Below are positions 16,470 through 25,717 of a stretch of DNA of 39,039 nt, piece by piece. Numbering within the stretch: position 1 is the first letter of the stretch; every line of letters starts with the position of its first letter. The notes beneath the pieces were generated by a model. The model worked only from the letters and a program-made list of their open reading frames with translations. It did no database searches and was not told the origin of the DNA. The translations under genes were made by a program, and so were the position numbers. The DNA comes from Bacteroidales bacterium (GTDB lineage Bacteria > Bacteroidota > Bacteroidia > Bacteroidales > UBA932), in contig JAQUYF010000014.1 of NCBI GenBank assembly GCA_028691975.1, positions 1 through 39,039 of the forward strand, in the 5' to 3' direction.

Positions 16470-17414
16470 ATGATAAAAAGTAGAATTTGTGAATTAACAG
16501 GTATTAAATATCCAATTTTCCAGGGTGGAATGGCATGGGTGTCGGATGCGAGTCTTGCAAGCGCAGTCTCAAACGCAGGTGGCCTTGGTATAATCTCCTG
16601 CATTAATGCAGATGTGGAAACGGTACATAACGAGATAATCAAATGTAAACAACTTACCGACAAGCCGTTCGGTGTCAATATAATGCTTCAAAGTCCAACT
16701 GCTGCGGCAGTTGCTCAGATAGTTGTGGACGAAAAAGTTCCCGTAGTCACTACCGGAGCCGGAATGCCGACCCCTTATATGGAGCAATGGCTCAAAGCTG
16801 GAGTCATTGTAATTCCTGTGGTAGCATCCACGGCAATTGCCGAAAAGATGGAAAGAATGGGTGCAAGCGCAGTTATTGCCGAAGGCGGAGAGTCCGGAGG
16901 ACATATAGGAGAGATGAACACAATGGCACTTGTACCTCAAGTTTGTGATGCTGTAAAGATACCGGTCATTGCGGCGGGCGGAATAGCGGACGGAAGAGGA
17001 ATGGCTGCAGCCTTAATGCTCGGTGCCGAAGGTATTCAGTGTGGTACGCGCTTTCTCTCTGCCACTGAGTGTACAATTCATGAAACGTACAAAAATAAAA
17101 TTATCGAAGCCAATGATACTGCCACAATCGTCACGGGAAAATCTTTAGGGCACCCTGTCCGTTCCCTGAAGACTCCTTTCTCAAGAAAATTTGCTGATAT
17201 GGAAAAAGATCCTTCTCAGACTGATCAGGCTATCATGGAATTTGGCAGCGGCTCGCTACGCAAAGCCGTAAAAAACGGTGATGTCAAGATGGGCAGCTTT
17301 ATGGCAGGACAAAGTGCAGGAATGGTTAAAAAGATACAACCTGCAAAAGAGATAATTGAAGAAATAATACAAGAAACCGAGACCTTGCTTAGAGGTACGG
17401 ATAAATATCTATAA
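16470..17414 (+). CDS. fabK: Enoyl-ACP reductase II, FMN-dependent (FabK)
   Basis: A 314-residue TIM-barrel flavoprotein of the nitronate-monooxygenase/FabK family, responsible for the last reduction of each fatty-acid elongation cycle with NAD(P)H. Key segments are IKYPIFQGGMAWVS at the start, GGLGIIS, the EGGESGGHIGE loop and the FMN-phosphate site AAGGIADGRGMAAALMLGA-EG-QCGTRF. Setting inside a fab cluster favours FabK over a nitronate monooxygenase. FabK is unrelated to the short-chain FabI and is better known from Firmicutes such as streptococci. The gene ends 1 base before fabF. Confidence 0.9.
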   Translation: MIKSRICELTGIKYPIFQGGMAWVSDASLASAVSNAGGLGIISCINADVETVHNEIIKCKQLTDKPFGVNIMLQSPTAAAVAQIVVDEKVPVVTTGAGMPTPYMEQWLKAGVIVIPVVASTAIAEKMERMGASAVIAEGGESGGHIGEMNTMALVPQVCDAVKIPVIAAGGIADGRGMAAALMLGAEGIQCGTRFLSATECTIHETYKNKIIEANDTATIVTGKSLGHPVRSLKTPFSRKFADMEKDPSQTDQAIMEFGSGSLRKAVKNGDVKMGSFMAGQSAGMVKKIQPAKEIIEEIIQETETLLRGTDKYL

Positions 17415-17415
17415 T

Positions 17416-18639
17416 ATGGAAAGAAGAGTAGTTATTACCGGTATGGGAGTTATCTCTCCAATTGGCAACGATGTACAGACATTTTGGAACAACTTGATCA
17501 ACGGAGTATGTGGGATAGATACTATTACGAATATTTCCACGGATGATCTTCCAGTTAAAATAGCCGGTGAAGTAAAAGACTTTGATGCAACAAAATATGG
17601 CATTGATGCCTCAACTGTAAGAAAGAACGACAGATATGCCTTATTTGCCCTCGCAGCAGCCAATCAAGCCATGCGACAAAGCGGTCTGGAAATGGATCCT
17701 GAAAGGTTGGGAGTCTATGTCGGATCAGGTGTGGGAGGTATCCAGACACTTGTCAACGAAACGACAAAACTCAACAACGAAGGTGCCAAATGGATCTCTC
17801 CACTGTTTGTTCCTATGATGATAGCAAACATTGCATCAGGCAACATAGCAATAGCTCACAACGCACAGGGCGTCTGCCTTCCGGTTGTATCCGCATGTGC
17901 TACGGGGACCAACTCAATCGGAGAGGCATTCCATGCAATAAAGTACGGGTATGCCGATGCCATTATTGCCGGGGGTGCTGAAGCTGCAGTATGCCCTCTC
18001 GCTATCGGAGGCTTCGCCAACAGTAAGGCATTAAGCCGTTGCGAAGATCCTAAGAAAGCCTCTCTTCCTTTCGATAAGCGTCGCCAGGGCTTTGTGTTGG
18101 CTGAAGGTGCCGGCATAGTAGTGCTGGAAGAGTATGAGCACGCTGCATTACGCGGTGCACAGATATTCGCTGAGATTTGCGGATACGGCAATAGCTGCGA
18201 TGCCTATCACTATACAGCCCCACGCCCTGATGGCTCGGCTGCCGCAAGATCTATTAAATTAGCTCTTCAAGAAGCTAATTATCAGGAAAATGACATAGTC
18301 CACATTAATGCACACGGGACAGGTACTCCTTTGAATGACAAGTCTGAAACACTTGCCATTAAACTCGCCTTGGGTGAGACTGCCGCTCGACGTGCAGCTA
18401 TCTGCTCTACCAAATCCATGACAGGCCATCTGCTTGGAGCTGCCGGAGGAGTGGAAGTAATAGCTGCTGCATTAGCTCTTAAAGAGGGTATTATCCCTCC
18501 TACGATAGGTTACAGTGAACCGGATCCGGATTGCGACCTTGATTATACTCCAAATAAAGCAAGAAAACTCAATGCTACGCTTGCCCTCTCCAATTCCCTT
18601 GGCTTTGGTGGACACAACGCCTGCATTGCATTAAGATAA
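17416..18639 (+). CDS. fabF: 3-oxoacyl-ACP synthase II (FabF type)
   Basis: A 407-residue elongation condensing enzyme. The Cys-His-His active site is intact: Cys161 (VSACATGTNSIG), His300 (NAHGTGTPLND) and His338 (SMTGHLLGAAGG). The start RRVVITGMGVISPIGND and the end SNSLGFGGHNACI are standard for FabF. It joins malonyl-ACP to acyl-ACP in the cytoplasm. It lies between fabK (1 nt) and fabZ (6 nt). No acpP gene is beside it, although fabF often neighbours acpP in bacteria. Confidence 0.95.
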   Translation: MERRVVITGMGVISPIGNDVQTFWNNLINGVCGIDTITNISTDDLPVKIAGEVKDFDATKYGIDASTVRKNDRYALFALAAANQAMRQSGLEMDPERLGVYVGSGVGGIQTLVNETTKLNNEGAKWISPLFVPMMIANIASGNIAIAHNAQGVCLPVVSACATGTNSIGEAFHAIKYGYADAIIAGGAEAAVCPLAIGGFANSKALSRCEDPKKASLPFDKRRQGFVLAEGAGIVVLEEYEHAALRGAQIFAEICGYGNSCDAYHYTAPRPDGSAAARSIKLALQEANYQENDIVHINAHGTGTPLNDKSETLAIKLALGETAARRAAICSTKSMTGHLLGAAGGVEVIAAALALKEGIIPPTIGYSEPDPDCDLDYTPNKARKLNATLALSNSLGFGGHNACIALR

Positions 18640-18645
18640 GATAAT

Positions 18646-19083
18646 ATGACACGCGAAGAAATAAAAGAATATATTCCGCACAGAGAGCCGATGTTGCTCA
18701 TAGATGAAATAGATATTGACCAGGATCATGTCGGTCACGCAAAATACACCATACGCGAAAATGAATTTTTCCTTCAGGGACACTTTCCGGGACACCCTGT
18801 TGTCCCCGGAGTAATCCTGTGCGAGATTATGGCACAGGCATGTTCTCTTTTAGTAGGAGAATTTCTGAAAGGGAGAACCCCTTTTTATGCCGGCATTGAA
18901 AATGTTAAATTCAAATCTTCCGTCTTTCCGGGAGATACATTTGAAACCACTGCCCGAATAGTAAACCGTAAAGGCATGATGTTTTTTATTGAGGCTGTAG
19001 GAAAAGTGGGTGACAAAGTATGCGTAAAGGGTAATCTGTCATTTGCCCTCATAGATAATGACAAAGTAAAAGAGATGCGATAA
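18646..19083 (+). CDS. fabZ: 3-hydroxyacyl-ACP dehydratase (FabZ)
   Basis: A 145-residue hot-dog-fold enzyme that dehydrates 3-hydroxyacyl-ACP to trans-2-enoyl-ACP. Catalytic His46 lies in LQGHFPGHPVVPG and Glu60 in ILCEIMAQA. The N-terminal YIPHREPMLLID is the usual FabZ opening. It is not fused to LpxC, unlike one arrangement known in Bacteroidetes. Its TAA overlaps the fabG ATG by one base (TAATG), showing translational coupling. Confidence 0.95.
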   Translation: MTREEIKEYIPHREPMLLIDEIDIDQDHVGHAKYTIRENEFFLQGHFPGHPVVPGVILCEIMAQACSLLVGEFLKGRTPFYAGIENVKFKSSVFPGDTFETTARIVNRKGMMFFIEAVGKVGDKVCVKGNLSFALIDNDKVKEMR

Positions 19084-19823
19084 TGGGACTGTTAAATAAA
19101 AAAGTGGCACTGATTACAGGTGCAGCAAGAGGAATTGGAAAAGCAATCGCCCTTAAATTCGCTTCCGAAGGGGCGGACATAGCCTTTACTGATATCAAAG
19201 AAGATGACAACTTTCTGAATACCGTCGGCGAAATCACATCGTACGGCGTAAGGTGCAAAGGATACATCTCAAATGCTGCTGACTTTAATCAAACCCACGA
19301 GTGCATCAACGAAATAGTGACTGATTTCGGCAGAATCGACATTTTGGTTAATAATGCCGGTATCACCCGTGATGGTCTGATACTGAGAATGAGCGAACAG
19401 CAGTGGGATGCCGTTCTGACCGTTAATCTCAAATCGGCATTCAATTTTTCTCATGCCGTCGTTCCGGTAATGAGCAAACAGAAAGCAGGAAGTATTATCA
19501 ACATCTCTTCTATCGTAGGTATCAACGGTAATGCAGGCCAATGCAATTATGCTGCTGCGAAAGCAGGTATGATAGGCCTTGCAAAGTCTATTGCCAAAGA
19601 GATGGGCTCACGCGGAATACGCGCAAATGCCATCGCGCCGGGATTTATTATCACCAACATGACTGCAGTCCTGCCGGAGAATGTTAAAAAGGAGTGGTGC
19701 GATAAAATAGCCCTTCGCCGGGGTGGCACACCGCAAGATATTGCCAATGTTGCCACATTCCTCGGCTCAGAGCTTTCAAGCTACGTCACCGGACAGGTAA
19801 TTGTCTGCGACGGTTGCATGTAA
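19083..19823 (+). CDS. fabG: 3-oxoacyl-ACP reductase (FabG)
   Basis: A 246-residue short-chain dehydrogenase. The NADP-binding TGAARGIG covers residues 12-19, NNAG follows mid-chain, and the catalytic Ser (INISSIVG), Tyr and Lys (YAAAKAGMIG) are present. The ending YVTGQVIVCDGCM matches FabG (usual form 'VTGQvl-vdGGm', here with Cys in place of Gly). It reduces 3-oxoacyl-ACP in the elongation cycle. It is the last gene of the cluster and converges on the DUF4493 lipoprotein gene 19 nt away. Confidence 0.95.
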   Translation: MGLLNKKVALITGAARGIGKAIALKFASEGADIAFTDIKEDDNFLNTVGEITSYGVRCKGYISNAADFNQTHECINEIVTDFGRIDILVNNAGITRDGLILRMSEQQWDAVLTVNLKSAFNFSHAVVPVMSKQKAGSIINISSIVGINGNAGQCNYAAAKAGMIGLAKSIAKEMGSRGIRANAIAPGFIITNMTAVLPENVKKEWCDKIALRRGGTPQDIANVATFLGSELSSYVTGQVIVCDGCM

Positions 19824-19842
19824 ATTAGCTTAAAACGACACA

Positions 19843-20907
19843 CTACTCGAATTGATAGTCCGAGACTGCTTTTATTCCGGATACTCCGAAATAGGCACTG
19901 TCTATCTTTCCTTTGACAAAGACCTTTCGTCCCAAATTGGAAGGATTATCGACCAGATTGAGTACACCTCGAATAGCCTCCTTAGTATATCCTACCGAGA
20001 AGCAGTTCGCTTTCAATGTCTCGGATGCATCCGCAGCTATCGCGAAATGGGTATTTTTAGTAAATGGTCCTATGAAGCTCATGGATGATGTGCTCATATC
20101 TCCTCCTACAATATACCCCCAGACCCACACGGTCTCTCCTATTCTGCTTTTGGCCGCATTTACGGTAAGCGCAGTAGCTGCGGTTGATCCGTCTCCGCCA
20201 TAGTAGCCGTCACCGATAAGTATCTTCTCTGTAATCCGGACTACAGTTGTATCCAGCACTATGCTGAATGATGATTCCGATTTGCTTGTAGATGCGTCCA
20301 GCTCGATGAAGTGAATCTCACCCGCTCCGAATGTACGGCTAAACAGAGCCTGTGTCGAGTCTCCGGCTGCAAAGAAGAAGTCCACATTCGCGGCCTTGAT
20401 ATATGCAATCCGAGTCTCAGAATAAGAATATGGCAGTTTACTTCCCTCCTGGACAATCATAATCTGTCCACCACTGAACTTGTCTGTAAACTTTTGTGTA
20501 AAACTCAGCTTCACTCCGGAGTTAAGTTGTTTGCACAAAAAAGAGACAACAACCCGCTCTCCATTTGACACTACAATTACCTTATGGTCGCCATATTGCG
20601 GGGATTCAAACTCGGGAACATCAAACTCCCGCGAGATAAGTGATATCTCGTAAGTCCCCGAAGGTACCGAGATTTCGGCAGGTCTCTGCCCGTATTTCCC
20701 TGAATAGAGTGTATCACCTGAATTACCTTTTATCGTTAAGATAAAGGCATTTGTATCGAGCATACTGCCCGACTTTGTAAGAGTACTCTCTAACGGTTTG
20801 ACAATGCGGAAAGTGATGGATCCATCCGGTTCCGCTGACTGAGGCACCTTTTGACAGGATGCCAATACTATGGAGGAGATTACCCCCAACAGCACAAATC
20901 TTTTCAT
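19843..20907 (-). CDS. DUF4493/DUF6359-type lipoprotein
   Basis: A 354-residue lipoprotein with lipobox Cys18 (SSIVLASCQK). The N-terminal half resembles DUF4493 (DTNAFILTIKGNSGDTLYSG, VPSGTYEISLISREFDVPEFESPQYG), a fold seen in Bacteroidales surface and fimbria-like proteins. The last 120 residues resemble DUF6359, an OB-like module (VWVWGYIVGG, LNLVDNPSNLGRKVFVKGKI, YFGVSGIK). Function unknown; surface binding is a guess. The start is fixed by a strong Shine-Dalgarno, AGGAGG 4 nt before ATG 20907; an ATG at 20985 in frame lacks one and would precede the signal peptide. The gene stands alone, divergent from the large oxidoreductase. Confidence 0.8.
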   Translation of the reverse strand: MKRFVLLGVISSIVLASCQKVPQSAEPDGSITFRIVKPLESTLTKSGSMLDTNAFILTIKGNSGDTLYSGKYGQRPAEISVPSGTYEISLISREFDVPEFESPQYGDHKVIVVSNGERVVVSFLCKQLNSGVKLSFTQKFTDKFSGGQIMIVQEGSKLPYSYSETRIAYIKAANVDFFFAAGDSTQALFSRTFGAGEIHFIELDASTSKSESSFSIVLDTTVVRITEKILIGDGYYGGDGSTAATALTVNAAKSRIGETVWVWGYIVGGDMSTSSMSFIGPFTKNTHFAIAADASETLKANCFSVGYTKEAIRGVLNLVDNPSNLGRKVFVKGKIDSAYFGVSGIKAVSDYQFE

Positions 20908-21019
20908 ATAACCTCCTATTTTTATGTTAAAATGCGGTGACAAGATAGAAAAAAACAAGTGAACTTCCGCATTTATGCAAATCACAGGTAAAAAAATATC
21001 TTTTGTTAAAAAAAAGTCA

Positions 21020-21027
21020 TAATTTTG
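21020..21027 (+). promoter_or_regulatory. -7 element of the large oxidoreductase gene
   Basis: TAATTTTG matches TAnnTTTG and lies 24 nt before ATG 21052. A TTTG further upstream is only about 14 nt away, so the -33 element is unclear. Confidence 0.45.
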
Positions 21028-21051
21028 TTAAAGACTTAAACAACAAAAAAT

Positions 21052-24000
21052 ATGTATAAAATCACTTCTCACCCTATTCTTGACATTCCACAGGAAGACT
21101 TGGTGGAATTTTATTTTGAAGGACATTTGGTAAAAGGGCAAAAGGGCAACACCATTGCTGCGGCTCTTCATCAGGCAGGATATCCGATACACCAGCATAG
21201 TTTGAAAGAGAGAAACAGGACTCTCGAGTGCGGTATAGGCAAGTGCGGTGCCTGCGAAATGATGGTGGACGGACAGGTACGCCGTATTTGCATTACCAAG
21301 GTTGACAATGTCAAACATGTCGAGAGAATAGGTGATGCCAACGAACACCCTGCAAACGGAGATATGTTTAACAATGTAATCATCGACGAAAAGAAGATGG
21401 ATACGCACAAGAAGATTTACAAAACTTCAGTTGCTATCATTGGAGCAGGCCCTTCCGGACTCGCCGTCAGAGAAGAGTTAAATAAAGCTGGTGTTGACAA
21501 TCTTGTACTCGACAACAACGACAAGATCGGTGGACAGTTTCTGATGCAGACTCATCAATTTTTCTTCTTTGAAAAGGAGCGCAGATTTGGTGGCATGAGA
21601 GGTTTTGACATTGCAAAGACTCTGGCAGGTGAATCACTTGACGGAATTATGCTCAATTGTGTAGTATGGGATATTCTTCAGGATAAGCGTCTTGCCGTCA
21701 AAAATATTGAGACTCAAGAGGTATTCTATGTAGATGCAGATCAATTGGTAATCGCTACCGGTGCTCTACCGTTTATGCCTGCATTTAAAAATGACGATAT
21801 GCCGGGAGTATTTACTGCAGCTGTTGTTCAGAGGATGATGAATAAAGAGTTTACCCTGCTCGGAAAGAATATTCTGACAGTGGGTGCCGGTAATATCGGT
21901 TATTTGACATCATATCAGGCTATGCAGGCCGGTGCTAATGTAAAGGCTATAATTGAGGCTATGCCAAATGAGGGGGGCTTCCCTGTTCAAGCTAACAGGG
22001 TACGCCGTCTCGGTATTCCAATTATGACGTCTCACGTGCTTTTGGAAGCTATTCCTAATAAAGACAGGAGCGGCATCGTAGGAGCAATCATCGCAAAATG
22101 TGAAAATTTTAAACCTATTCCTGGGACGGAACAAAGAATTGACGGCATCGACTGCATCAATATATGTACGGGATTATTACCTGACAATCAGCTCTTTAGA
22201 AAAGGAGTTGAGGTGTTTGGACGTGCATGCCACGGAGTTGGAGACTCTGTTCGTATCGGAGAAGGGACATCAGCTGTTCTTCGTGGAAAACAGTGTGCTT
22301 ACGAAATTATGCAGGATATGGGCAAACGTATCAATTATGATGCTTATCTTGCGCTGTCCAAAGAATATATTGACTCTCAGCAGCACCCTACACGCATTCT
22401 CGAGGCTCCACGCAAACCTTCGGCAGAGCGTATGGCAGAGAAAGGCTTTGTGATGGCAGACTGTCTCTTCGGATTTGCCTGCAACCCTTGCTCGTTTGCC
22501 TGCAAGCATGGTGCTATTACAAAGAGTTCCACATCAGCAGTGCCTATTATCGATTACGATAAATGTATCGGCTGTATGGATTGTGTCTCACAATGTCCGG
22601 GACTCGCCATATTCGGCTACAGAACTGCAAAGAAGCAGTTATACCTCCCTATCGAATACGCAGTTACTGAAGGTAGCGAGGTCTTTTTAGTTGATGACAA
22701 TGGTGCAAAAGTGGGTGAAGGGAAGATTGACAAGGTGCTCATGAAGCCGAACAAGACTAATGTGGCTGTTGTTACAGCTTCAAAGATATACGATGAGAAG
22801 TCTGATGAAGATTTGCTGAAAGCACGCGGCTTTATTGTCAAAGAGAAATACCCTGCACCTCTTGCCATATCACCTGCTGCTGCAGATGATGCCGATACGT
22901 ATATCTGTCACTGCGAGGATGTCAAGTTAAAAGACTTGCTTGCTCTGTTGGGCGACAGAAAGACAATAACCGCACACGAACTGAAGCATATTTCCCGAAT
23001 AGGGATGGGAGTATGCCGCGGAAGTCGCTGCCTTCCAAGAGCAAAACAGGCCCTGCGCAGCTATGGAATTGAGGTGGTGGGAGATTTCACTCCACGAGGC
23101 CCTATGGCTAATCTTGTCGAGATCGGAAATGTATGCAACAGAGATAAGGATGATCAACTGATCACCTCTGCAAAAGTAACGGAAGCCAAGAGTGTTAAAG
23201 TTGGTGCATTTGTCGCAGGTGGTGGCATGGCCGGTTCAGCGACTTTCAGATATTTGGCTCAAGCAGGATACAAACCTGTCCTTATCAATATGGATCACGG
23301 CAGTTCATGGAGAAATATTGCCGGCGGACGCCCTGCATTCTCACTCCCTGCACTTGCCGATATCGCAAACAACAACTTACAGATATTCAAGGATCTGCAA
23401 AAAGAAAGGAATATTGACTTCAAACTCACAAGATATGTAAGCTTTGCACACGATGAGGCTAATTACAAGGCACTTGAGGCATCAATCGCATGGTCTGACG
23501 CTTATATGATCGAGCAGAAAGACTTCTGTCGCGAGATCTCCGAGTATTTCAATCCCAACCTGAAGATCTACTCTCACGCCCTTATCTCACGTGACTGCTG
23601 GCAGGCCACTCCCGGCAAGACTATTGATACCGTACGTCAGATCGGCATCAAGCATGGCGGCGTTGTTTATGAGAATACGGAGCTTGTCAATGTTGCGAAG
23701 GTCGGCGATCTGTATCACATCCTGGTTCGTATGCCTGACGGCAAATATGTAAATTATGAAACAGAGGTATTTGTCAATGCACTTGGCGCAGGAGCAGAGA
23801 AGTTTGCAAGTCAACTCGGCATCGAAACCCACCTCTTCCCTGTTCGACACCAGGCTTTCATTACAAAGAGGCTGCCTCTTATCGGAAAGGATGGCGATTC
23901 TCTGGATATGTTAATTGACAGACGTAAATATAAGGGCTTCTCCGCTGTTTACGGACAGCAGTTGGCTGAGACCGGACAGATTATTGGGTGCGCTTCTCCT

Positions 24001-24324
24001 GCAAACGATGCTACGGATTCGTTCAAGAACTTGAAGGTCAATACTCAATCATTCCTGGAGATTGTGTCTGAAGTATTTACGGACTGGATTCCTAAGTTGA
24101 AAGGAATGAGTTTCCAAGCTACATGGTGCGGCTATTATACAGAGCCGCGCTATATTGTGGACCCTAAGTTAGGATTGTTTGTAGGTATGCGCGGACACGG
24201 CTTCATGTTGTCTCAGTACATTGGCAAGATGTATGTGGATTATCTGCAGGGCAAGCCCGTACCGGATTATTTCCACAAGATGGCTCTCAACGAAGAAGGC
24301 CTGTCAGAGCAGGCTTTCAAGTAA
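21052..24324 (+). CDS. Fused multi-cofactor FAD oxidoreductase (HcnABC/opine-oxidase-like subunits in one chain)
   Basis: A 1090-residue cytoplasmic protein joining modules usually on separate subunits. Residues 12-100: 2Fe-2S domain (CGIGKCGACEMMVDGQVRRIC). From about 124: NAD/FAD disulfide-oxidoreductase domain with two Rossmann motifs (IIGAGPSGLA; TVGAGNIGYL). About 470-515: two 4Fe-4S sets (CLFGFACNPCSFAC; CIGCMDCVSQCPG). About 619-665: BFD-like 2Fe-2S module (CHCED, CRGSRC). From 718: a DAO-type FAD domain (FVAGGGMAGSATFRYLAQAG), with family features to the end. The order matches the gamma, alpha and beta parts of HcnABC, opine oxidase and D-hydroxyproline dehydrogenase. The DAO part would oxidise an amine or imino acid and pass electrons through the clusters. 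Substrate unknown. The gene appears monocistronic. Confidence 0.85.
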   Translation: MYKITSHPILDIPQEDLVEFYFEGHLVKGQKGNTIAAALHQAGYPIHQHSLKERNRTLECGIGKCGACEMMVDGQVRRICITKVDNVKHVERIGDANEHPANGDMFNNVIIDEKKMDTHKKIYKTSVAIIGAGPSGLAVREELNKAGVDNLVLDNNDKIGGQFLMQTHQFFFFEKERRFGGMRGFDIAKTLAGESLDGIMLNCVVWDILQDKRLAVKNIETQEVFYVDADQLVIATGALPFMPAFKNDDMPGVFTAAVVQRMMNKEFTLLGKNILTVGAGNIGYLTSYQAMQAGANVKAIIEAMPNEGGFPVQANRVRRLGIPIMTSHVLLEAIPNKDRSGIVGAIIAKCENFKPIPGTEQRIDGIDCINICTGLLPDNQLFRKGVEVFGRACHGVGDSVRIGEGTSAVLRGKQCAYEIMQDMGKRINYDAYLALSKEYIDSQQHPTRILEAPRKPSAERMAEKGFVMADCLFGFACNPCSFACKHGAITKSSTSAVPIIDYDKCIGCMDCVSQCPGLAIFGYRTAKKQLYLPIEYAVTEGSEVFLVDDNGAKVGEGKIDKVLMKPNKTNVAVVTASKIYDEKSDEDLLKARGFIVKEKYPAPLAISPAAADDADTYICHCEDVKLKDLLALLGDRKTITAHELKHISRIGMGVCRGSRCLPRAKQALRSYGIEVVGDFTPRGPMANLVEIGNVCNRDKDDQLITSAKVTEAKSVKVGAFVAGGGMAGSATFRYLAQAGYKPVLINMDHGSSWRNIAGGRPAFSLPALADIANNNLQIFKDLQKERNIDFKLTRYVSFAHDEANYKALEASIAWSDAYMIEQKDFCREISEYFNPNLKIYSHALISRDCWQATPGKTIDTVRQIGIKHGGVVYENTELVNVAKVGDLYHILVRMPDGKYVNYETEVFVNALGAGAEKFASQLGIETHLFPVRHQAFITKRLPLIGKDGDSLDMLIDRRKYKGFSAVYGQQLAETGQIIGCASPANDATDSFKNLKVNTQSFLEIVSEVFTDWIPKLKGMSFQATWCGYYTEPRYIVDPKLGLFVGMRGHGFMLSQYIGKMYVDYLQGKPVPDYFHKMALNEEGLSEQAFK

Positions 24325-24340
24325 GATATTGTTATAGCTG

Positions 24341-25237
24341 TTATCTCTGCGTACGCAGTTTGTACTCTTCAAGGGCCTTTTTCATTTCAACTCGTCCCAT
24401 TTTAGAGATAGCTTCGGCTTTGTCATAATCAAAAGAGCCATACTTGTTCATCGGTATATCGATGAGGATATCCGGCGGAGTAAGTTGCAATGAAAGTGCT
24501 CCATTTTGCTGAATCATCAGAGAGAAAGATTTGCTGAGCAGAGAGAAATAATTTCTGTCCGGGTGCTCTTTCTCCTCTTTAATCTGCTGCTTGATAAGTG
24601 CGGAAACATCCGGTATTGTCGGCAAAAGAGACTTTTTCTGATCCCTGCGACTGATAGCCACTCGCTTCAGCTCGTGCAAATCATGGCAGTCTCGACCTGA
24701 AACATTGATAGCCACAAGTATATCACCCTGAGTACGTTTAACTCTGTTCAGGGGGATGGGATTGATTACGCCACCATCAACCAGTACCCCGCCATTGTAC
24801 TTGACAGGAGTGAAGAAAGCCGGAATCGAGATCGATGCACGGATAGCACTGTACAAACTCCCGGTATCGAAGACCACCTCCTTACTGTTTTTTACGTCTG
24901 TTGCTACCGCACAAAACGAAGTAGGCAAATCCTCAATCTTGGCATCAGGCACCACCTCCTCAAACTTTTTTATCACCTTTTCGCCCTTAACGAGATGATT
25001 TCTGCCAAGCGACATATCTACCAGTGAAAGCATCTGCCTCGTACTGCGGGTAAACATCCAATCTTTAGCCTGTTCCAACTGCCCTGAAGCATACAGCCCT
25101 CCGATTAAAGCACCCATTGAGGTCCCTGCCACTGAAGTAATTTCAAAACCCTGAGCTTCAAGCTCCTCTATGGCTCCAATATGAGCGAAGCCTCTTGCTC
25201 CACCACTCGATAATACCAAAGCTACTTTTTGTCCCAT
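24341..25237 (-). CDS. Patatin-like phospholipase (RssA/YchK type)
   Basis: A 298-residue lipid acyl hydrolase. The oxyanion loop SSGGARGFAHIG, nucleophile Ser40 (AGTSMGALIGG) and catalytic Asp154 (LVDGGVINPIP) are all present, giving the patatin Ser-Asp dyad. No signal peptide is visible, so it should act in the cytoplasm or on the inner face of the membrane. Length and compactness fit the RssA-like group rather than the large outer-membrane patatins. It lies 30 nt after a small membrane-protein gene, probably on one transcript from the promoter at 25718-25725. Patatins serve as defence effectors in some systems, but this one has its own promoter and looks like a housekeeping member. Confidence 0.92.
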   Translation of the reverse strand: MGQKVALVLSSGGARGFAHIGAIEELEAQGFEITSVAGTSMGALIGGLYASGQLEQAKDWMFTRSTRQMLSLVDMSLGRNHLVKGEKVIKKFEEVVPDAKIEDLPTSFCAVATDVKNSKEVVFDTGSLYSAIRASISIPAFFTPVKYNGGVLVDGGVINPIPLNRVKRTQGDILVAINVSGRDCHDLHELKRVAISRRDQKKSLLPTIPDVSALIKQQIKEEKEHPDRNYFSLLSKSFSLMIQQNGALSLQLTPPDILIDIPMNKYGSFDYDKAEAISKMGRVEMKKALEEYKLRTQR

Positions 25238-25267
25238 ATCATATTTTTTTCAAATGTAAGAAAAATA

Positions 25268-25696
25268 TTAATTGTCCCCATCCAAAGATTTCCCCCAGAG
25301 GTAACCGAATAAAGTCTGAATGCCACCGAAGATAAAATATATGGTTGACATGAAATTGAGAGGGAAGATGATAAACTGAACGATGATCCAAAGCATCAGA
25401 ATGATGCCACAGGACATACTTACTTCGGGGGCATATCTGTGTCTCTTGTATATCAGAACGATCGCAACTGCATTTGTCAAACCGTTGACAATTAGAAGAC
25501 AGATGCCCGGAAAGATAAAGTTGCTGAAAAATATTTCCGGCCACGGAAGTACCTGCATATAACCGAGCAAAGGCCCCATCCCCCAGTCTGCCCCCGCAGG
25601 CGAGATAATCATCATAAGGCCACCGAATATGGCTCCTACTCCGATAAAGTAATGCCAAAAGAGTTGAAAATTGCGATAAAATTTAGAATTTGCCAT
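25268..25696 (-). CDS. Small integral membrane protein of unknown function
   Basis: A 142-residue protein with about four hydrophobic segments (FIGVGAIFGGLMMII; FIFPGICLLIVNGL; MSCGIILMLWIIVQFIIF; TIYFIFGGIQTLFGYLWG). The loop after the first helix contains PAGADWGMGPLLGYMQVLPW. I recognise no characterised family. It has its own -7 element upstream (25718-25725) and is followed 30 nt later by the patatin gene. A second long frame here (25239-25658) gives a charged, low-hydrophobicity product without family features and is taken as a shadow. Confidence 0.75.
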   Translation of the reverse strand: MANSKFYRNFQLFWHYFIGVGAIFGGLMMIISPAGADWGMGPLLGYMQVLPWPEIFFSNFIFPGICLLIVNGLTNAVAIVLIYKRHRYAPEVSMSCGIILMLWIIVQFIIFPLNFMSTIYFIFGGIQTLFGYLWGKSLDGDN

Positions 25697-25717
25697 AACT
25701 GTAATGATTTATGGCGA

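Noticed and set aside
25239-25658. Alternative 139-residue frame overlapping the small membrane protein
   Set aside because: Its product has no family features or regular hydrophobic segments; the overlapping frame has four clear membrane helices and a promoter before its ATG.
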